Shown piece after piece: positions 9,444-23,615 of a DNA stretch of 64,000 nt. The number at the start of each line of letters is the position of its first letter. Positions within the stretch are counted from its first letter, which is position 1. Under the pieces are notes generated by a model. That model was not told the DNA's origin. It saw only the letters and a list, made by a program, of their open reading frames with translations, and did no database searches. Position numbers and translations under genes: made by a program. Source of the DNA: Taudactylus pleione (Eukaryota > Chordata > Amphibia > Anura > Myobatrachidae); contig JAUIMM010000577.1 of NCBI GenBank assembly GCA_031769625.1, forward strand, positions 1,550,001 through 1,614,000, read 5' to 3'.

Positions 9444-12400
9444 TTGCTCCTGCTCCCCGCACACACTACACTAGCCCTAACTCTGCTCCTGGTCCCCACA
9501 CACTACACTACTCCTAACTCTTCTCCTGCTCCACACACACACTACACTACCCCTAACTCTGCTCCTGCTCTACACACACACTACACTACCCCTAACCCTG
9601 CTGCCACTCCCCGTACACACTACACTACCCCTAACCATGCTCCTGTTCCCCGCACACTACACTACCCCTAACCCTCTTCCCACTCCCCGCACACACTACA
9701 CTACCCCTAACCATGCTACTGCTCCCCACACACTACACTACCCCTAACCCTGCTCCCCCTCCTCGCACACCCTGCACTACCCCTAATACTGATGCTGCTC
9801 CCCACACACTACACTACCCCTAACCCTCCTCCCACTCCCCGCACACACTACACTGCCCCTAACCATGCTACTGCTCCCCACACACACTACACTACCCCTA
9901 ACCATGCTCCTGCTCCACGCACACACTACACTACCCCTAACCCTGCTCCCACTCCCAGCACACACTACACTACCCCTAACCATGCTACTGCTCCCCACAC
10001 ACTACACTACCCCTAACCCTCCTCCCACTCCCCGCACACAATACACTACCCCTAACCATGCTACTGCTCCACACACACTACACTACCCCTAACCCTGCTC
10101 CCACTCCCCGCACACACTACACTACCCCTATCTCTGCTCCTGGTCCCCACACACACTACACTACCCCTAACTCTGCTATCACTCCCCACACACACTTCAC
10201 TACCCCTAACTCTGCTCCCACTCCCCGCACACACTACACTACCCCTAACTCTGCTCCTGGTCCCCACACACACTACACTACCCCTAACTCTGCTCCTGGT
10301 CCTCACACACACAACACTACCCCTAACCCTGCTCCCACTCCCCGCACACACTACACTACGTCTAACTTTGCTCCTGGTCCCCACACACACTACACTACCC
10401 CTAACCCTGCTCCCACTCCCCACACACACTACACTACCCCTAACTCTGCTCCCACTCCCCGCACACACTACACTACCCCTAACCCTGCTGCCGCTCTCCG
10501 CACACACTACACTACCCCTAACCCTGCTCCCACTCCCCGCACACACTACACTACGCCTACCTCTGCTCCTGGTCCCCACACACACAACACTACCCCTAAC
10601 CCAGCTCCCTCTCCCCGCACACACTACACTACCCCTAACTCTGCTCCTGCTCCCCGCACACACTACACTACCCCTAACTCTGCTCCTGGTCCCCACACAC
10701 TACACTACTCATAACTCTTCTCCTGCTCCACACACACACTACACTACCCCTAACTCTGCTCCTGCTCCACACACACACTAAACTACCCCTAACCCTGCTG
10801 CCACTCCCCGTACACACTACACTACCCCTAACTCTGCTGCCGCTCCCCGCACACACTACACTACCCCTAACCCTGTTGCCACTCCCCGTACACACTACAC
10901 TCCCCTAGCCCTGCTGCCACTCCCCGCACACCCTGCACTACCCCTAATGCTGATGCTGCTTCCCACATGCACTACATTACCTCTAACCCTGCTCCCACTC
11001 CCCATACACACTACCCTACCGCTAACCATGCTCCTGCGCCCCGCACACAATACATTACCCCTAACCTTGATGCCACCCCCCGCAAACACTACACTACCCC
11101 TAACACTGTTACCGATCCCCGCACACACTACACTACACCTAACCCTCCTCCCACTCCCCGCACACACTACACTACCCCTAACCATGCTGCTGCTCCCCAC
11201 ACACTACACTACCCCTAACCCTCCTTCCACTCCCCGCACACACTACACTACCCCTAACCATGCTACTGCTCCCCACACACTACACTACCCCTAACCCTGC
11301 CCCTGCTCCCACTCCCCTCACACACTACACTATCCCTAACCATGCTACTGCTCCCCACACACTACACTACCCCTAACCCTGCTCCCACTCCCCGCACACA
11401 CTACACTACCCCTAACCCTGTTCCCCCTCCCAGCACACCCTGCACTACCCCTAATGCTGATGCTGCTTCCCACATGCACTACATTACCCCTAACTCTGCT
11501 CTTGCTCCCCGCACACACTACACTACCGCTAACCCTCCTCCCACTCCCCGCACACACTACACTACCCCTAACCATGCTACTGCTCCCCACACACACTACA
11601 CTACCCCTAACCATGCTACTGCTCCCCACACACTACACTACCACTAACCCTCCTCCCACTCCCCGCACACAATACACTACCCCTAACCATGCTACTGCTC
11701 CACACACACTACACTACCCCTAACCCTGCTCCCACTCCCCGCACACACTACACTACCCCTATCTCTGCTCCTGGTCCCCACACACACTACACTACCCCTA
11801 ACTCTGCTATCACTCCCCACACACACTTCACTACCCCTAACTCTGCTCCCACTCCCTGCACACACTACACTACCCCTAACTCTGCTCCTGGTCCCCACAC
11901 ACACAACACTACCCCTAACCCTGCTCCCACTCCCCGCACACACTACACTACCCCTAACTCTGCTCCAGGTCCCCACACACACAACACTACCCCTAACCCT
12001 GCTCCCACTCCCCACACACACTACACTACGTCTAACTTTGCTCCTGGTCCCCACACACACTACACTACCCCTAACCCTGCTCCCACTCCCCACACACACT
12101 ACACTACCCCTAACTCTGCTCCCACTCCCCGCACACACTACACTACCCCTAACCCTGCTGCCGCTCTCCGCACACACTACACTACCCCTAACCCTGCTCC
12201 CACTCCCCGCACACACTACACTACGCCTAACTCTGCTCCTGGTCCCCACACACACAACACTACCCCTAACCCAGCTCCCTCTCCCCGCACACACTACACT
12301 ACCCCTAACTCTGCTCCTGCTCCCCGCACACACTACACTACCCCTAACCCTCTTCCCACTCCCCACACACACTACACTACCCCTAACCATGCTACTGCTC

Positions 12401-13859
12401 CCCACACACTACACTACCCCTAACCCTGCTCCCCCTCCTCGCACACCCTGCACTACCCCTAATGCTGATGCTGCTCCCCACACACTACACTACCCCTAAC
12501 CCTGCTCCCACTCCCAGCACACACTACACTACCCCTAACCATGCTACTGCTCCACACACACTACACTACCCCTAACCCTGCTCCCACTCCCCGCACACAC
12601 TACACTACCCCTATTCATGCTCCTGGTCCCCACACACACTACACTACCCCTAACTCTGCTATCACTCCCCACACACACTTCACTACCCCTAACTCTGCTC
12701 CCACTCCCCGCACACACTACACTACACCTAACTGTGCTCCTGGTCCCCACACACACTGCAATACCCCTAACTCTGCTCCTGGTCCCCACACACACAACAC
12801 TACCCCTAACCCTGCTCCCACTCCCCGCACACACTACACTACCCCTAACTCTGCTCCTGGTCCCCACACACACTACAATACCCCTAACTCTGCTCCTGGT
12901 CCCCACACACACTACACTACCCCTAACTCTGCTCCTGGTCCCCACACACTCAACACTACCCCTAACCCTGCTCCCACTCCCCGCACACACTACACTACCC
13001 CTAACTCTGCTCCTGGTCCCCACACACACTACACTACCCCGAACCCTGCTCCCACTCCCCACACACACTACACTACCCCTAACTCTGCTCCCACTCCCCG
13101 CACACACTACACTACCCCTAACCCTGCTCCCGCTCTCCGCACACACTACACTACCCATAACCCTGGTGCCGCTCCCCGCTACATTACACTACCCTTAACC
13201 CAGCTCCCTCTCCCCGCACACACTACACTACCCCTAACTCTGCTCCTGCTCCCCGCACACACTACACTACCCCTAACTCTGCTCCTGGTCCCCGCACAAA
13301 CTACACTACCCCTAACTCTGCTATCACTCCCCACACACACTTCACTACCCCTAACTCTGCTCCCACTCCCCGCACACACTACACTACCCCTAACCCTGCT
13401 CCCACTCCCAGCACACACTACAAAACCCCTAACCATGCTACTGCTCCACACACACTACACTACCCCTAACCCTGCTCCCACTCCCCGCAGACACTACACT
13501 ACCCCTAACCCTGCTCCCGCTCTCCGCACACACTACACTACCCATAACCCTGCTGCCGCTCCCTGCTACATTACACTACCCTTAACCCAGCTCCCTCTCC
13601 CCGCACACACTACACTACCCCTAACTCTGCTCACACTCCCCGCACACACTACACTACCCCTAACCCTGCTCCCGCTCTCCGCACACACTACACTACCCAT
13701 AACCCTGCTGCCGCTCCCCGCTACATTACACTACCCTTAACCCAGCTCCCTCTCCCCGCACACACTACACTACCCCTAACTCTGCTCCCACTCCCCGCAC
13801 ACACTACACTTCCCCTATCCCTGCTCCCTCTCCCCGCACACACTACACTACCCCTAACT
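9444..13859. repeat. higher-order repeat, copy 1
   Basis: The variant order in this 4416-bp block is repeated almost unchanged from 13860. Blocks at 9444-9671, 9783-9998 and 9865-10092 recur exactly 4416 bp downstream. Blocks from 10061 to about 12400 recur 5653 bp downstream, and the 12541-13158 block 5614 bp downstream. The change of offset marks an extra 1237 bp in copy 2. Confidence 0.85.
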
Positions 13860-16800
13860 TTGCTCCTGCTCCCCGCACACACTACACTAGCCCTAACTCT
13901 GCTCCTGGTCCCCACACACTACACTACTCCTAACTCTTCTCCTGCTCCACACACACACTACACTACCCCTAACTCTGCTCCTGCTCTACACACACACTAC
14001 ACTACCCCTAACCCTGCTGCCACTCCCCGTACACACTACACTACCCCTAACCATGCTCCTGTTCCCCGCACACTACACTACCCCTAACCCTCTTCCCACT
14101 CCCCGCACACACTACACTACCCCTAACCATGCTACTGCTCCCCACACACTACACTACCCCTAACCCTGCTCCCCCTCCTCGCACACCCTGCACTACCCCT
14201 AATACTGATGCTGCTCCCCACACACTACACTACCCCTAACCCTCCTCCCACTCCCCGCACACACTACACTGCCCCTAACCATGCTACTGCTCCCCACACA
14301 CACTACACTACCCCTAACCATGCTCCTGCTCCACGCACACACTACACTACCCCTAACCCTGCTCCCACTCCCAGCACACACTACACTACCCCTAACCATG
14401 CTACTGCTCCCCACACACTACACTACCCCTAACCCTCCTCCCACTCCCCGCACACAATACACTACCCCTAACCATGCTACTGCTCCACACACACTACACT
14501 ACCCCTAACCCTGCTCCCACTCCCCGCACACACTACACTACCCCTATCTCTGCTCCTGGTCCCCACACACACTACACTACCCCTAACTCTGGTATCACTC
14601 CCCACACACACTTCACTACCCCTAACTCTGCTCCCACTCCCCGCACACACTACACTACCCCTAACTCTGCTCCTGGTCCCCACACACACTACACTACCCC
14701 TAACTCTGCTCCTGGTCCTCACACACACAACACTACCCCTAACCCTGCTCCCACTCCCCGCACACACTACACTACCCCTAACTATGCTCCTGGTCCCCAC
14801 ACACACTACACTACCCCTAACCCTTCTCCCACTCCCCACACACACTACACTACCCCTAACTCTGCTCCCACTCCCCGCACACACTACACTACCCCTAACC
14901 CTGCTCCCGCTCTCCGCACACACTACACTACCCATAACCCTGCTGCCGCTCCCCGCTACATTACACTACCCTTAACCCAGCTCCCTCTCCACGCACACAC
15001 TACACTACCCCTAACTCTGCTCCTGCTCCCCGCACACACTACACTACCCCTAACTCTGCTCCTGGTCCCCACACACTACACTACCCCTAACTCTGCTATC
15101 ACTACCCACACACACTTCACTACCCCTAACTCTGCTCCCACTCCCCGCACACACTACACTACCCCTAACCCTGCTCCCACTCCCAGCACACACTACACTA
15201 CCCCTAACCATGCTACTGCTCCACACACACTACACTACCCCTAACCCTGCTACCACTCCCCGCACACACTACACTACCCCTATCTCTGCTCCTGGTCCCC
15301 ACACACACTACACTACCCCTAACTCTGCTATCACTCCCCACACACACTTCAGTACCCATAACTCTGCTCCCACTCCCCGCACACACTACACTACCCCTAA
15401 CCCTGCTCCCACTCCCAGCACACACTACACTAAACCTAACCATGCTACTGCTCCCCACACACTACACTACCCCTAACCCTCCTCCCACTCCCCGCACACA
15501 CTACACTGCCCCTAACCATGCTACTGCTCCCCACACACACTACACTACCCCTAACCATGCTCCTGCTCCACGCACACACTACACTACCCCTAACCCTGCT
15601 CCCACTCCCAGCACACACTACACTACCCCTAACCATGCTACTGCTCCCCACACACTACACTACCCCTAACCCTCCTCCCACTCCCCGCACACAATACACT
15701 ACCCCTAACCATGCTACTGCTCCACACACACTACACTACCCCTAACCCTGCTCCCACTCCCCGCACACACTACACTACCCCTATCTCTGCTCCTGGTCCC
15801 CACACACACTACACTACCCCTAACTCTGCTATCACTCCCCACACACACTTCACTACCCCTAACTCTGCTCCCACTCCCCGCACACACTACACTACCCCTA
15901 ACTCTGCTCCTGGTCCCCACACACACTACACTACCCCTAACTCTGCTCCTGGTCCTCACACACACAACACTACCCCTAACCCTGCTCCCACTCCCCGCAC
16001 ACACTACACTACATCTAACTTTGCTCCTGGTCCCCACACACACTACACTACCCCTAACCCTGCTCCCACTCCCCACACACACTACACTACCCCTAACTCT
16101 GCTCCCACTCCCCGCACACACTACACTACCCCTAACCCTGCTGCCGCTCTCCGCACACACTACACTACCCCTAACCCTGCTCCCACTCCCCGCACACACT
16201 ACACTACGCCTAACTCTGCTCCTGGTCCCCACACACACAACACTACCCCTAACCCAGCTCCCTCTCCCCGCACACACTACACTACCCCTAACTCTGCTCC
16301 TGCTCCCCGCACACACTACACTACCCCTAACTCTGCTCCTGGTCCCCACACACTACACTACTCATAACTCTTCTCCTGCTCCACACACACACTACACTAC
16401 CCCTAACTCTGCTCCTGCTCCACACACACACTAAACTACCCCTAACCCTGCTGCCACTCCCCGTACACACTACATTACCCCTAACTCTGCTGCCGCTCCC
16501 CGCACACAGTACACTACCCCTAACCCTGTTGCCACTCCCCGTACACACTACACTCCCCTAGCCCTGCTGCCACTCCCCGCACACCCTGCACTACCCCTAA
16601 TGCTGATGCTGCTTCCCACATGCACTACATTACCTCTAACCCTGCTCCCACTCCCCATACACACTACCCTACCGCTAACCATGCTCCTGCGCCCCGCACA
16701 CAATACATTACCCCTAACCTTGATGCCACCCCCCGCAAACACTACACTACCCCTAACACTGTTACCGATCCCCGCACACACTACACTACACCTAACCCTC

Positions 16801-19199
16801 CTCCCACTCCCCGCACACACTACACTACCCCTAACCATGCTGCTGCTCCCCACACACTACACTACCCCTAACCCTCCTTCCACTCCCCGCACACACTACA
16901 CTACCCCTAACCATGCTACTGCTCCCCACACACTACACTACCCCTAACCCTGCCCCTGCTCCCACTCCCCTCACACACTACACTATCCCTAACCATGCTA
17001 CTGCTCCCCACACACTACACTACCCCTAACCCTGCTCCCACTCCCCGCACACACTACACTACCCCTAACCCTGTTCCCCCTCCCAGCACACCCTGCACTA
17101 CCCCTAATGCTGAAGCTGCTTCCCACATGCACTACATTACCCCTAACTCTGCTCTTGCTCCCCACACACACTACACTACCGCTAACCCTCCTCCCACTCC
17201 CCGCACACACTACACTACCCCTAACCATGCTACTGCTCCCCACACACACTACACTACCCCTAACCATGCTACTGCTCCCCACACACTACACTACCACTAA
17301 CCCTCCTCCCACTCCCCGCACACAATACACTACCCCTAACCATGCTACTGCTCCACACACACTACACTACCCCTAACCCTGCTCCCACTCCCCGCACACA
17401 CTACACTACCCCTATCTCTGCTCCTGGTCCCCACACACACTACACTACCCCTAACTCTGCTATCACTCCCCACACACACTTCACTACCCCTAACTCTGCT
17501 CCCACTCCCCGCACACACTACACTACCCCTAACTCTGCTCCTGGTCCCCACACACACTGCACTACCCCTAACTCTGCTCCTGGTCCCCACACACACAACA
17601 CTACCCCTAACCCTGCTCCCACTCCCCGCACACACTACACTACCCCTAACTCTGCTCCAGGTCCCCACACACACAACACTACCCCTAACCCTGCTCCCAC
17701 TCCCCACACACACTACACTACGTCTAACTTTGCTCCTGGTCCCCACACACACTACACTACCCCTAACCCTGCTCCCACTCCCCACACACACTACACTACC
17801 CCTAACTCTGCTCCCACTCCCCGCACACACTACACTACCCCTAACCCTGCTGCCGCTCTCCGCACACACTACACTACCCCTAACCCTGCTCCCACTCCCC
17901 GCACACACTACACTACGCCTAACTCTGCTCCTGGTCCCCACACACACTACACTACCCCTAACCCTCTTCCCACTCCCCACACACACTACACTACCCCTAA
18001 CCATGCTACTGCTCCCCACACACTACACTACCCCTAACCCTGCTCCCCCTCCTCGCACACCCTGCACTACCCCTAATGCTGATGCTGCTCCCCACACACT
18101 ACACTACCCCTAACCCTGCTCCCACTCCCAGCACACACTACACTACCCCTAACCATGCTACTGCTCCACACACACTACACTACCCCTAACCCTGCTCCCA
18201 CTCCCCGCACACACTACACTACCCCTATTCATGCTCCTGGTCCCCACACACACTACACTACCCCTAACTCTGCTATCACTCCCCACACACACTTCACTAC
18301 CCCTAACTCTGCTCCCACTCCCCGCACACACTACACTACACCTAACTGTGCTCCTGGTCCCCACACACACTGCAATACCCCTAACTCTGCTCCTGGTCCC
18401 CACACACACAACACTACCCCTAACCCTGCTCCCACTCCCCGCACACACTACACTACCCCTAACTCTGCTCCTGGTCCCCACACACACTACAATACCCCTA
18501 ACTCTGCTCCTGGTCCCCACACACACTACACTACCCCTAACTCTGCTCCTGGTCCCCACACACTCAACACTACCCCTAACCCTGCTCCCACTCCCCGCAC
18601 ACACTACACTACCCCTAACTCTGCTCCTGGTCCCCACACACACTACACTACCCCGAACCCTGCTCCCACTCCCCACACACACTACACTACCCCTAACTCT
18701 GCTCCCACTCCCCGCACACACTACACTACCCCTAACCCTGCTCCCGCTCTCCGCACACACTACACTACCCATAACCCTGGTGCCGCTCCCCGCTACATTA
18801 CACTACCCTTAACCCAGCTCCCTCTCCCCGCACACACTACACTACCCCTAACTCTGCTCCTGCTCCCCGCACACACTACACTACCCCTAACTCTGCTCCT
18901 GGTCCCCGCACAAACTACACTACCCCTAACTCTGCTATCACTCCCCACACACACTTCACTACCCCTAACTCTGCTCCCACTCCCCGCACACACTACACTA
19001 CCCCTAACCCTGCTCCCACTCCCAGCACACACTACAAAACCCCTAACCATGCTACTGCTCCACACACACACTACCCCTAACCCTGCTCCCACTCCCCGCA
19101 GACACTACACTACCCCTAACTCTGCTCCCACTCCCCGCACACACTACACTACCCCTATCCCTGCTCCCTCTCCCCGCACACACTACACTACCCCTAACT
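13860..19199. repeat. higher-order repeat, copy 2
   Basis: A 5340-bp copy of the block beginning at 9444. Relative to copy 1 it has an extra segment of about 1237 bp (14474 to 15711), in which the same opening variants occur twice, as expected after unequal exchange. The blocks starting at 13860, 14199 and 14281 recur exactly 5340 bp further on. Confidence 0.85.
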
Positions 19200-22100
19200 T
19201 TGCTCCTGCTCCCCGCACACACTACACTAGCCCTAACTCTGCTCCTGGTCCCCACACACTACACTACTCCTAACTCTTCTCCTGCTCCACACACACACTA
19301 CACTACCCCTAACTCTGCTCCTGCTCTACACACACACTACACTACCCCTAACCCTGCTGCCACTCCCCGTACACACTACACTACCCCTAACCATGCTCCT
19401 GTTCCCCGCACACTACACTACCCCTAACCCTCTTCCCACTCCCCGCACACACTACACTACCCCTAACCATGCTACTGCTCCCCACACACTACACTACCCC
19501 TAACCCTGCTCCCCCTCCTCGCACACCCTGCACTACCCCTAATACTGATGCTGCTCCCCACACACTACACTACCCCTAACCCTCCTCCCACTCCCCGCAC
19601 ACACTACACTGCCCCTAACCATGCTACTGCTCCCCACACACACTACACTACCCCTAACCATGCTCCTGCTCCACGCACACACTACACTACCCCTAACCCT
19701 GCTCCCACTCCCAGCACACACTACACTACCCCTAACCATGCTACTGCTCCCCACACACTACACTACCCCTAACCCTCCTCCCACTCCCCGCACACAATAC
19801 ACTACCCCTAACCATGCTACTGCTCCACACACACTACACTACCCCTAACCCTGCTCCCACTCCCCGCACACACTACACTACCCCTATCTCTGCTCCTGGT
19901 CCCCACACACACTACACTACCCCTAACTCTGCTATCACTCCCCACACACACTTCACTACCCCTAACTCTGCTCCCACTCCCCGCACACACTACACTACCC
20001 CTAACTCTGCTCCTGGTCCCCACACACACTACACTACCCCTAACTCTGCTCCTGGTCCTCACACACACAACACTACCCCTAACCCTGCTCCCACTCCCCG
20101 CACACACTACACTACCCCTAACTATGCTCCTGGTCCCCACACACACTACACTACCCCTAACCCTTCTCCCACTCCCCACACACACTACACTACCCCTAAC
20201 TCTGCTCCCACTCCCGCACACACTACACTACCCCTAACCCTGCTCCCGCTCTCCGCACACACTACACTACCCATAACCCTGCTGCCGCTCCCCGCTACAT
20301 TACACTACCCTTAACCCAGCTCCCTCTCCACGCACACACTACACTACCCCTAACTCTGCTCCTGCTCCCCGCACACACTACACTACCCCTAACTCTGCTC
20401 CTGGTCCCCACACACTACACTACCCCTAACTCTGCTATCACTACCCACACACACTTCACTACCCCTAACTCTGCTCCCACTCCCCGCACACACTACACTA
20501 CCCCTAACCCTGCTCCCACTCCCAGCACACACTACACTACCCCTAACCATGCTACTGCTCCACACACACTACACTACCCCTAACCCTGCTACCACTCCCC
20601 GCACACACTACACTACCCCTATCTCTGCTCCTGGTCCCCACACACACTACACTACCCCTAACTCTGCTATCACTCCCCACACACACTTCAGTACCCATAA
20701 CTCTGCTCCCACTCCCCGCACACACTACACTACCCCTAACCCTGCTCCCACTCCCAGCACACACTACACTAAACCTAACCATGCTACTGCTCCCCACACA
20801 CTACACTACCCCTAACCCTCCTCCCACTCCCCGCACACAATACACTTCCCCTAACCATGATACTGCTCCACACATACTACACTACCCCTAACCCTGCTCC
20901 CACTCCCCGCACACACTACACTACCCCTATCTCTGCTCCTGGTCCCCACACACACTACACTACCCCTAACTTTGCTATCACTCCCCACACACACTTCACT
21001 ACCCCTAACTCTGCTCCCACTCCCGCACACACTACACTACCTCTAACTCTGCTCCTGGTCCCCACACACACTACACTACCCCTAACTCTGCTCCTGGTCC
21101 CCACACACACAACACTACCCCTAACCCTGCTTCCACTCCCCGCACACACTACACTACGCCTAACTCTGCTCCTGGTCCCCACACACACTACACTACCCCT
21201 AACCCTGCTCCCACTCCCCACACACACTACACTACCCCTAACTCTGCTCCCACTCCCCGCACACACTACACTACCCCTAACCCTGCTGCCGCTCTCCGCA
21301 CACACTACACTACCCCTAACCCTTCTCCCACTCCCCGCACACACTACACTACGCCTAACTCTGCTCCTGGTCCCCACACACACTACACTACCCCTAACCC
21401 AGCTCCCTCTCCCCGCACACACTACACTACCCCTAACTCTGCTCCTGCTCCCCGCACACACTACACTACCCCTAACTCTGCTCCTGGTCCCCACACACTA
21501 CACTACTCCTAACTCTTCTCCTGCTCCACACACACACACTACACTACCCCTAACTCTGCTCCTGCTCCACACACACACTAAACTACCCCTAACCCTGCTG
21601 CCACTCCCCGTACACACTACACTACCCCTAACCCTGCTGCCGCTCCCCGCACACACTACACTACCCCTAACCCTGTTGCCACTCCCCGTACACACTACAC
21701 TCCCCTAGCCCTGCTGCCACTCCCCGCACACCCTGCACTACCACTAATGCTGATGCTGCTTCCCACATGCACTACATTACCTCTAACCCTGCTCCCACTC
21801 CCCAAACACACTACCCTACCGCTAACCATGCTCCTGCGCCCCGCACACAATACATTACCCCTAACCTTGATCCCACCCCCCGCAAACACTACACTACCCC
21901 TAACACTGTTACCGATCCCCGCACACACTACACTACACTTAACCCTCCTCCCACTCCCCGCACACACTACACTACCCCTAACCATGCTGCTGCTCCCCAC
22001 ACACTACACTACCCCTAACCCTGCTCCCACTCCCCTCACACACTACACTATCCCTAACCATGCTACTGCTCCCCACACACTACACTACCCCTAACCCTGC

Positions 22101-22775
22101 TCCCACTCCCCGCACACACTACACTACCCCTAACCCTGCTCCCCCTCCCAGCACACCCTGCACTACCCCTAATGCTGATGCTGCTTCCCACATGCACTAC
22201 ATTACCCCTAACTCCGCTCAAGCTCCCCGCACACACTACACTACCGCTAACCCTCCTCCCACTCCCCGCACACACTACACTACCCCTAACCATGCTACTG
22301 CTCCCCACACACACTACACTACCCCTAACCATGCTACTGCTCCCCACACACTACACTACCACTAACCCTCCTCCCACTCCCCGCACACAATACACTACCC
22401 CTAACCATGCTACTGCTCCACACACACTACACTACCCCTAACCCTGCTCCCACTCCCCGCACACACTACACTACCCCTATTCAAGCTCCTGGTCCCCACA
22501 CACACTACACTACCCCTAACTCTGCTCCCACTCCCCGCACACACTACACTACCCCTAACTCTGCTCCTGGTCCCCACACACACTGCACTACCCCTAACTC
22601 TGCTCCTGGTCCCCACACACACAACACTACCACTAACCCTGCTCCCACTCCCCGCACACACTACACTACCCCTAACTTTGCTCCTGCTCCCCGCACACAC
22701 TACCCTAACCCTGCTCCCGCTCCCCGCACACACTACACTACCCCTATCCCTGCTCCCAATCCCCGTACACTCTAC
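19200..22775. repeat. higher-order repeat, copy 3 (truncated)
   Basis: The third copy follows the order of copy 2 through about 22400 and then breaks off into spacer B. It differs by small deletions of parts of units (for example near 20215 and 21024, where one base of a C-run is missing). Confidence 0.85.
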
Positions 22776-22791
22776 ACTGCCCCATACATGC

Positions 22792-23067
22792 CTACCCTCC
22801 CGCTTTTAGTGGGCGCCTCCAGGTTTTTACCTTATGTTCCTGCTGCCCCGCAAACATTACCATTACTCCCGTTTTTTCCATCCCCTTTAAAATAAGGACT
22901 GCGCATGTGCGAGGGGCGGAGCCTACAAATGGAGACATCACAACGTGTGACGTGAAGGCCGGCCACTGCGGGGTTATGGGTAGCGGTGGCCGTCTATGTA
23001 CACAGTACCTCTGAGCGACGGAGGCTTCAGCAGCAGACGCGGCAGTGGTGGACTTTTCTACCGCCAT
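22792..23067 (-). CDS. conserved spacer ORF, 91 codons, function unknown
   Basis: A minus-strand frame starting MAVEKSTTAASAAEAS stays open for 91 codons in all three full spacers (also 25330-25605 and 28436-28711), with only a few substitutions. Its start codon overlaps the plus-strand start at 23066 in the word catg, so the pair is divergent. It has an Ala/Ser-rich start and a basic tail and no recognised domain. Recent duplication alone could explain the conservation, so a real protein is doubtful. Confidence 0.2.
   Translation of the reverse strand: MAVEKSTTAASAAEASVAQRYCVHRRPPLPITPQWPAFTSHVVMSPFVGSAPRTCAVLILKGMEKTGVMVMFAGQQEHKVKTWRRPLKAGG
22886..22955 (+). promoter_or_regulatory. promoter-like cluster in spacer B
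   Basis: TATA-like tttaaaata is followed within 70 bp by an NRF1-like tgcgcatgtgcg (one mismatch to the usual palindrome), an SP1-type GC box and a CRE-like tgacgtga. The same cluster lies at about 25424-25493 (copy C) and 28530-28599 (copy D). Activity is unproven. Confidence 0.4.
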
Positions 23068-23179
23068 GCAAGGTAGTCCTCAAAGCATACTACTAACAGT
23101 GGTCTTCTTCAGGGGCTGGACCTTCTTCTGCCTGCGGCGTCAGGCTGTCTCTCCGGCCCCCTCGGCGGGGTCTTTCTAA
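23066..23179 (+). CDS. conserved 37-residue spacer ORF, function unknown
   Basis: The ATG lies in a near-optimal Kozak context (accgccatgc). The product starts MQGSPQSILLTVVFFRGW, with a hydrophobic segment that could be a signal or membrane anchor, and ends at a TAA at 23177-23179. The same frame and length occur at 25604-25717 and 28710-28823, with about one or two residue changes. It lies about 170 bp downstream of the promoter-like cluster. If the acceptor-like site at 23112 is used in splicing, this frame would not be translated as written. Confidence 0.25.
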   Translation: MQGSPQSILLTVVFFRGWTFFCLRRQAVSPAPSAGSF

Positions 23180-23615
23180 TTAAGGGCATCAGCAGCAGCA
23201 TGAAGTCCTCTGCGACGGTGGCTCCTTCCCTCCGGTCCTGGCAGCAGGCTCCTTAGTTGAAGTCTTCTCGTCCGCGGGCACTACTCTGGGCAGCCAGCAG
23301 CTGATGGGGTCTTCCTCCGGGTCCTTCTGCTCTCCCAGCAGTGGCAGGTCAGTCCCTACTCCCTATATCTACTCATGTACATCTGTGTGTGTGTGTGTGT
23401 GTGTGTACTGTGTAGTGAGCTCTAGTAATGTGTGTGTGTACTGTGTAGTGAGCTCTAGTAATGTGCATGTGTGTGACAGATATTAATGTCAGTGGGGGAG
23501 CTAGGGTGTCAGATTATAGGAATATATACACCCATAGTAGAGTAGACCACGCTCCAAAGACGGCGCTACGCGCTGCGCTTTCTGCAATCTCCCTGAAAAT
23601 GGTTTCCAAAAGTAT

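Larger units (their letters stand above)
6833..22775. repeat. 39-bp satellite array I (about 16 kb)
   Basis: Tandem 39-bp units read, in pieces, cacacactacactacccc then taaccctgctcccactccccg. Variant units carry taactctgctcctggt, taaccatgctactgct or taaccctcctcccact, and 37-bp forms have one CA fewer (ccccacacactacac). The period was measured directly (for example 8286 to 8325). Because 39 is 3 x 13, the array translates as a 13-residue repeat ([13 protein letters not shown] in one frame, [13 protein letters not shown] in another, [13 protein letters not shown] on the minus strand). A diverged marker unit (aatgctgatgctgcttcc) recurs and reveals higher-order structure. Confidence 0.98.
22776..23615 (+). 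repeat. macrosatellite spacer, copy B (CpG-rich, promoter-like)
   Basis: About 840 bp of non-satellite, GC-rich sequence between arrays I and II. In order: TATA-like tttaaaata (22886-22894), a GC box ggggcgg (22913-22919), CRE-like tgacgtga (22948-22955), an ATG in strong context (ccgccatgc, 23066), a branch-point-like tactaac (23091-23097), a 3'-acceptor-like tcttcttcag ending at 23112, a donor-like cag|gtcagt at 23347/23348, a (gt)n run, a duplicated block with gagctctagtaatg, then return to 39-bp units. Copies C and D repeat this 2538 and 5644 bp downstream. The elements are seen; promoter or exon function is inferred. Confidence 0.9.

Noticed and set aside
23073..23112. Mini-intron between aag|gtagtc and the tactaac...cttcag acceptor in the spacer
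   Set aside because: Only 40 nt, below the usual minimum for vertebrate splicing. The acceptor may instead pair with a distant donor.
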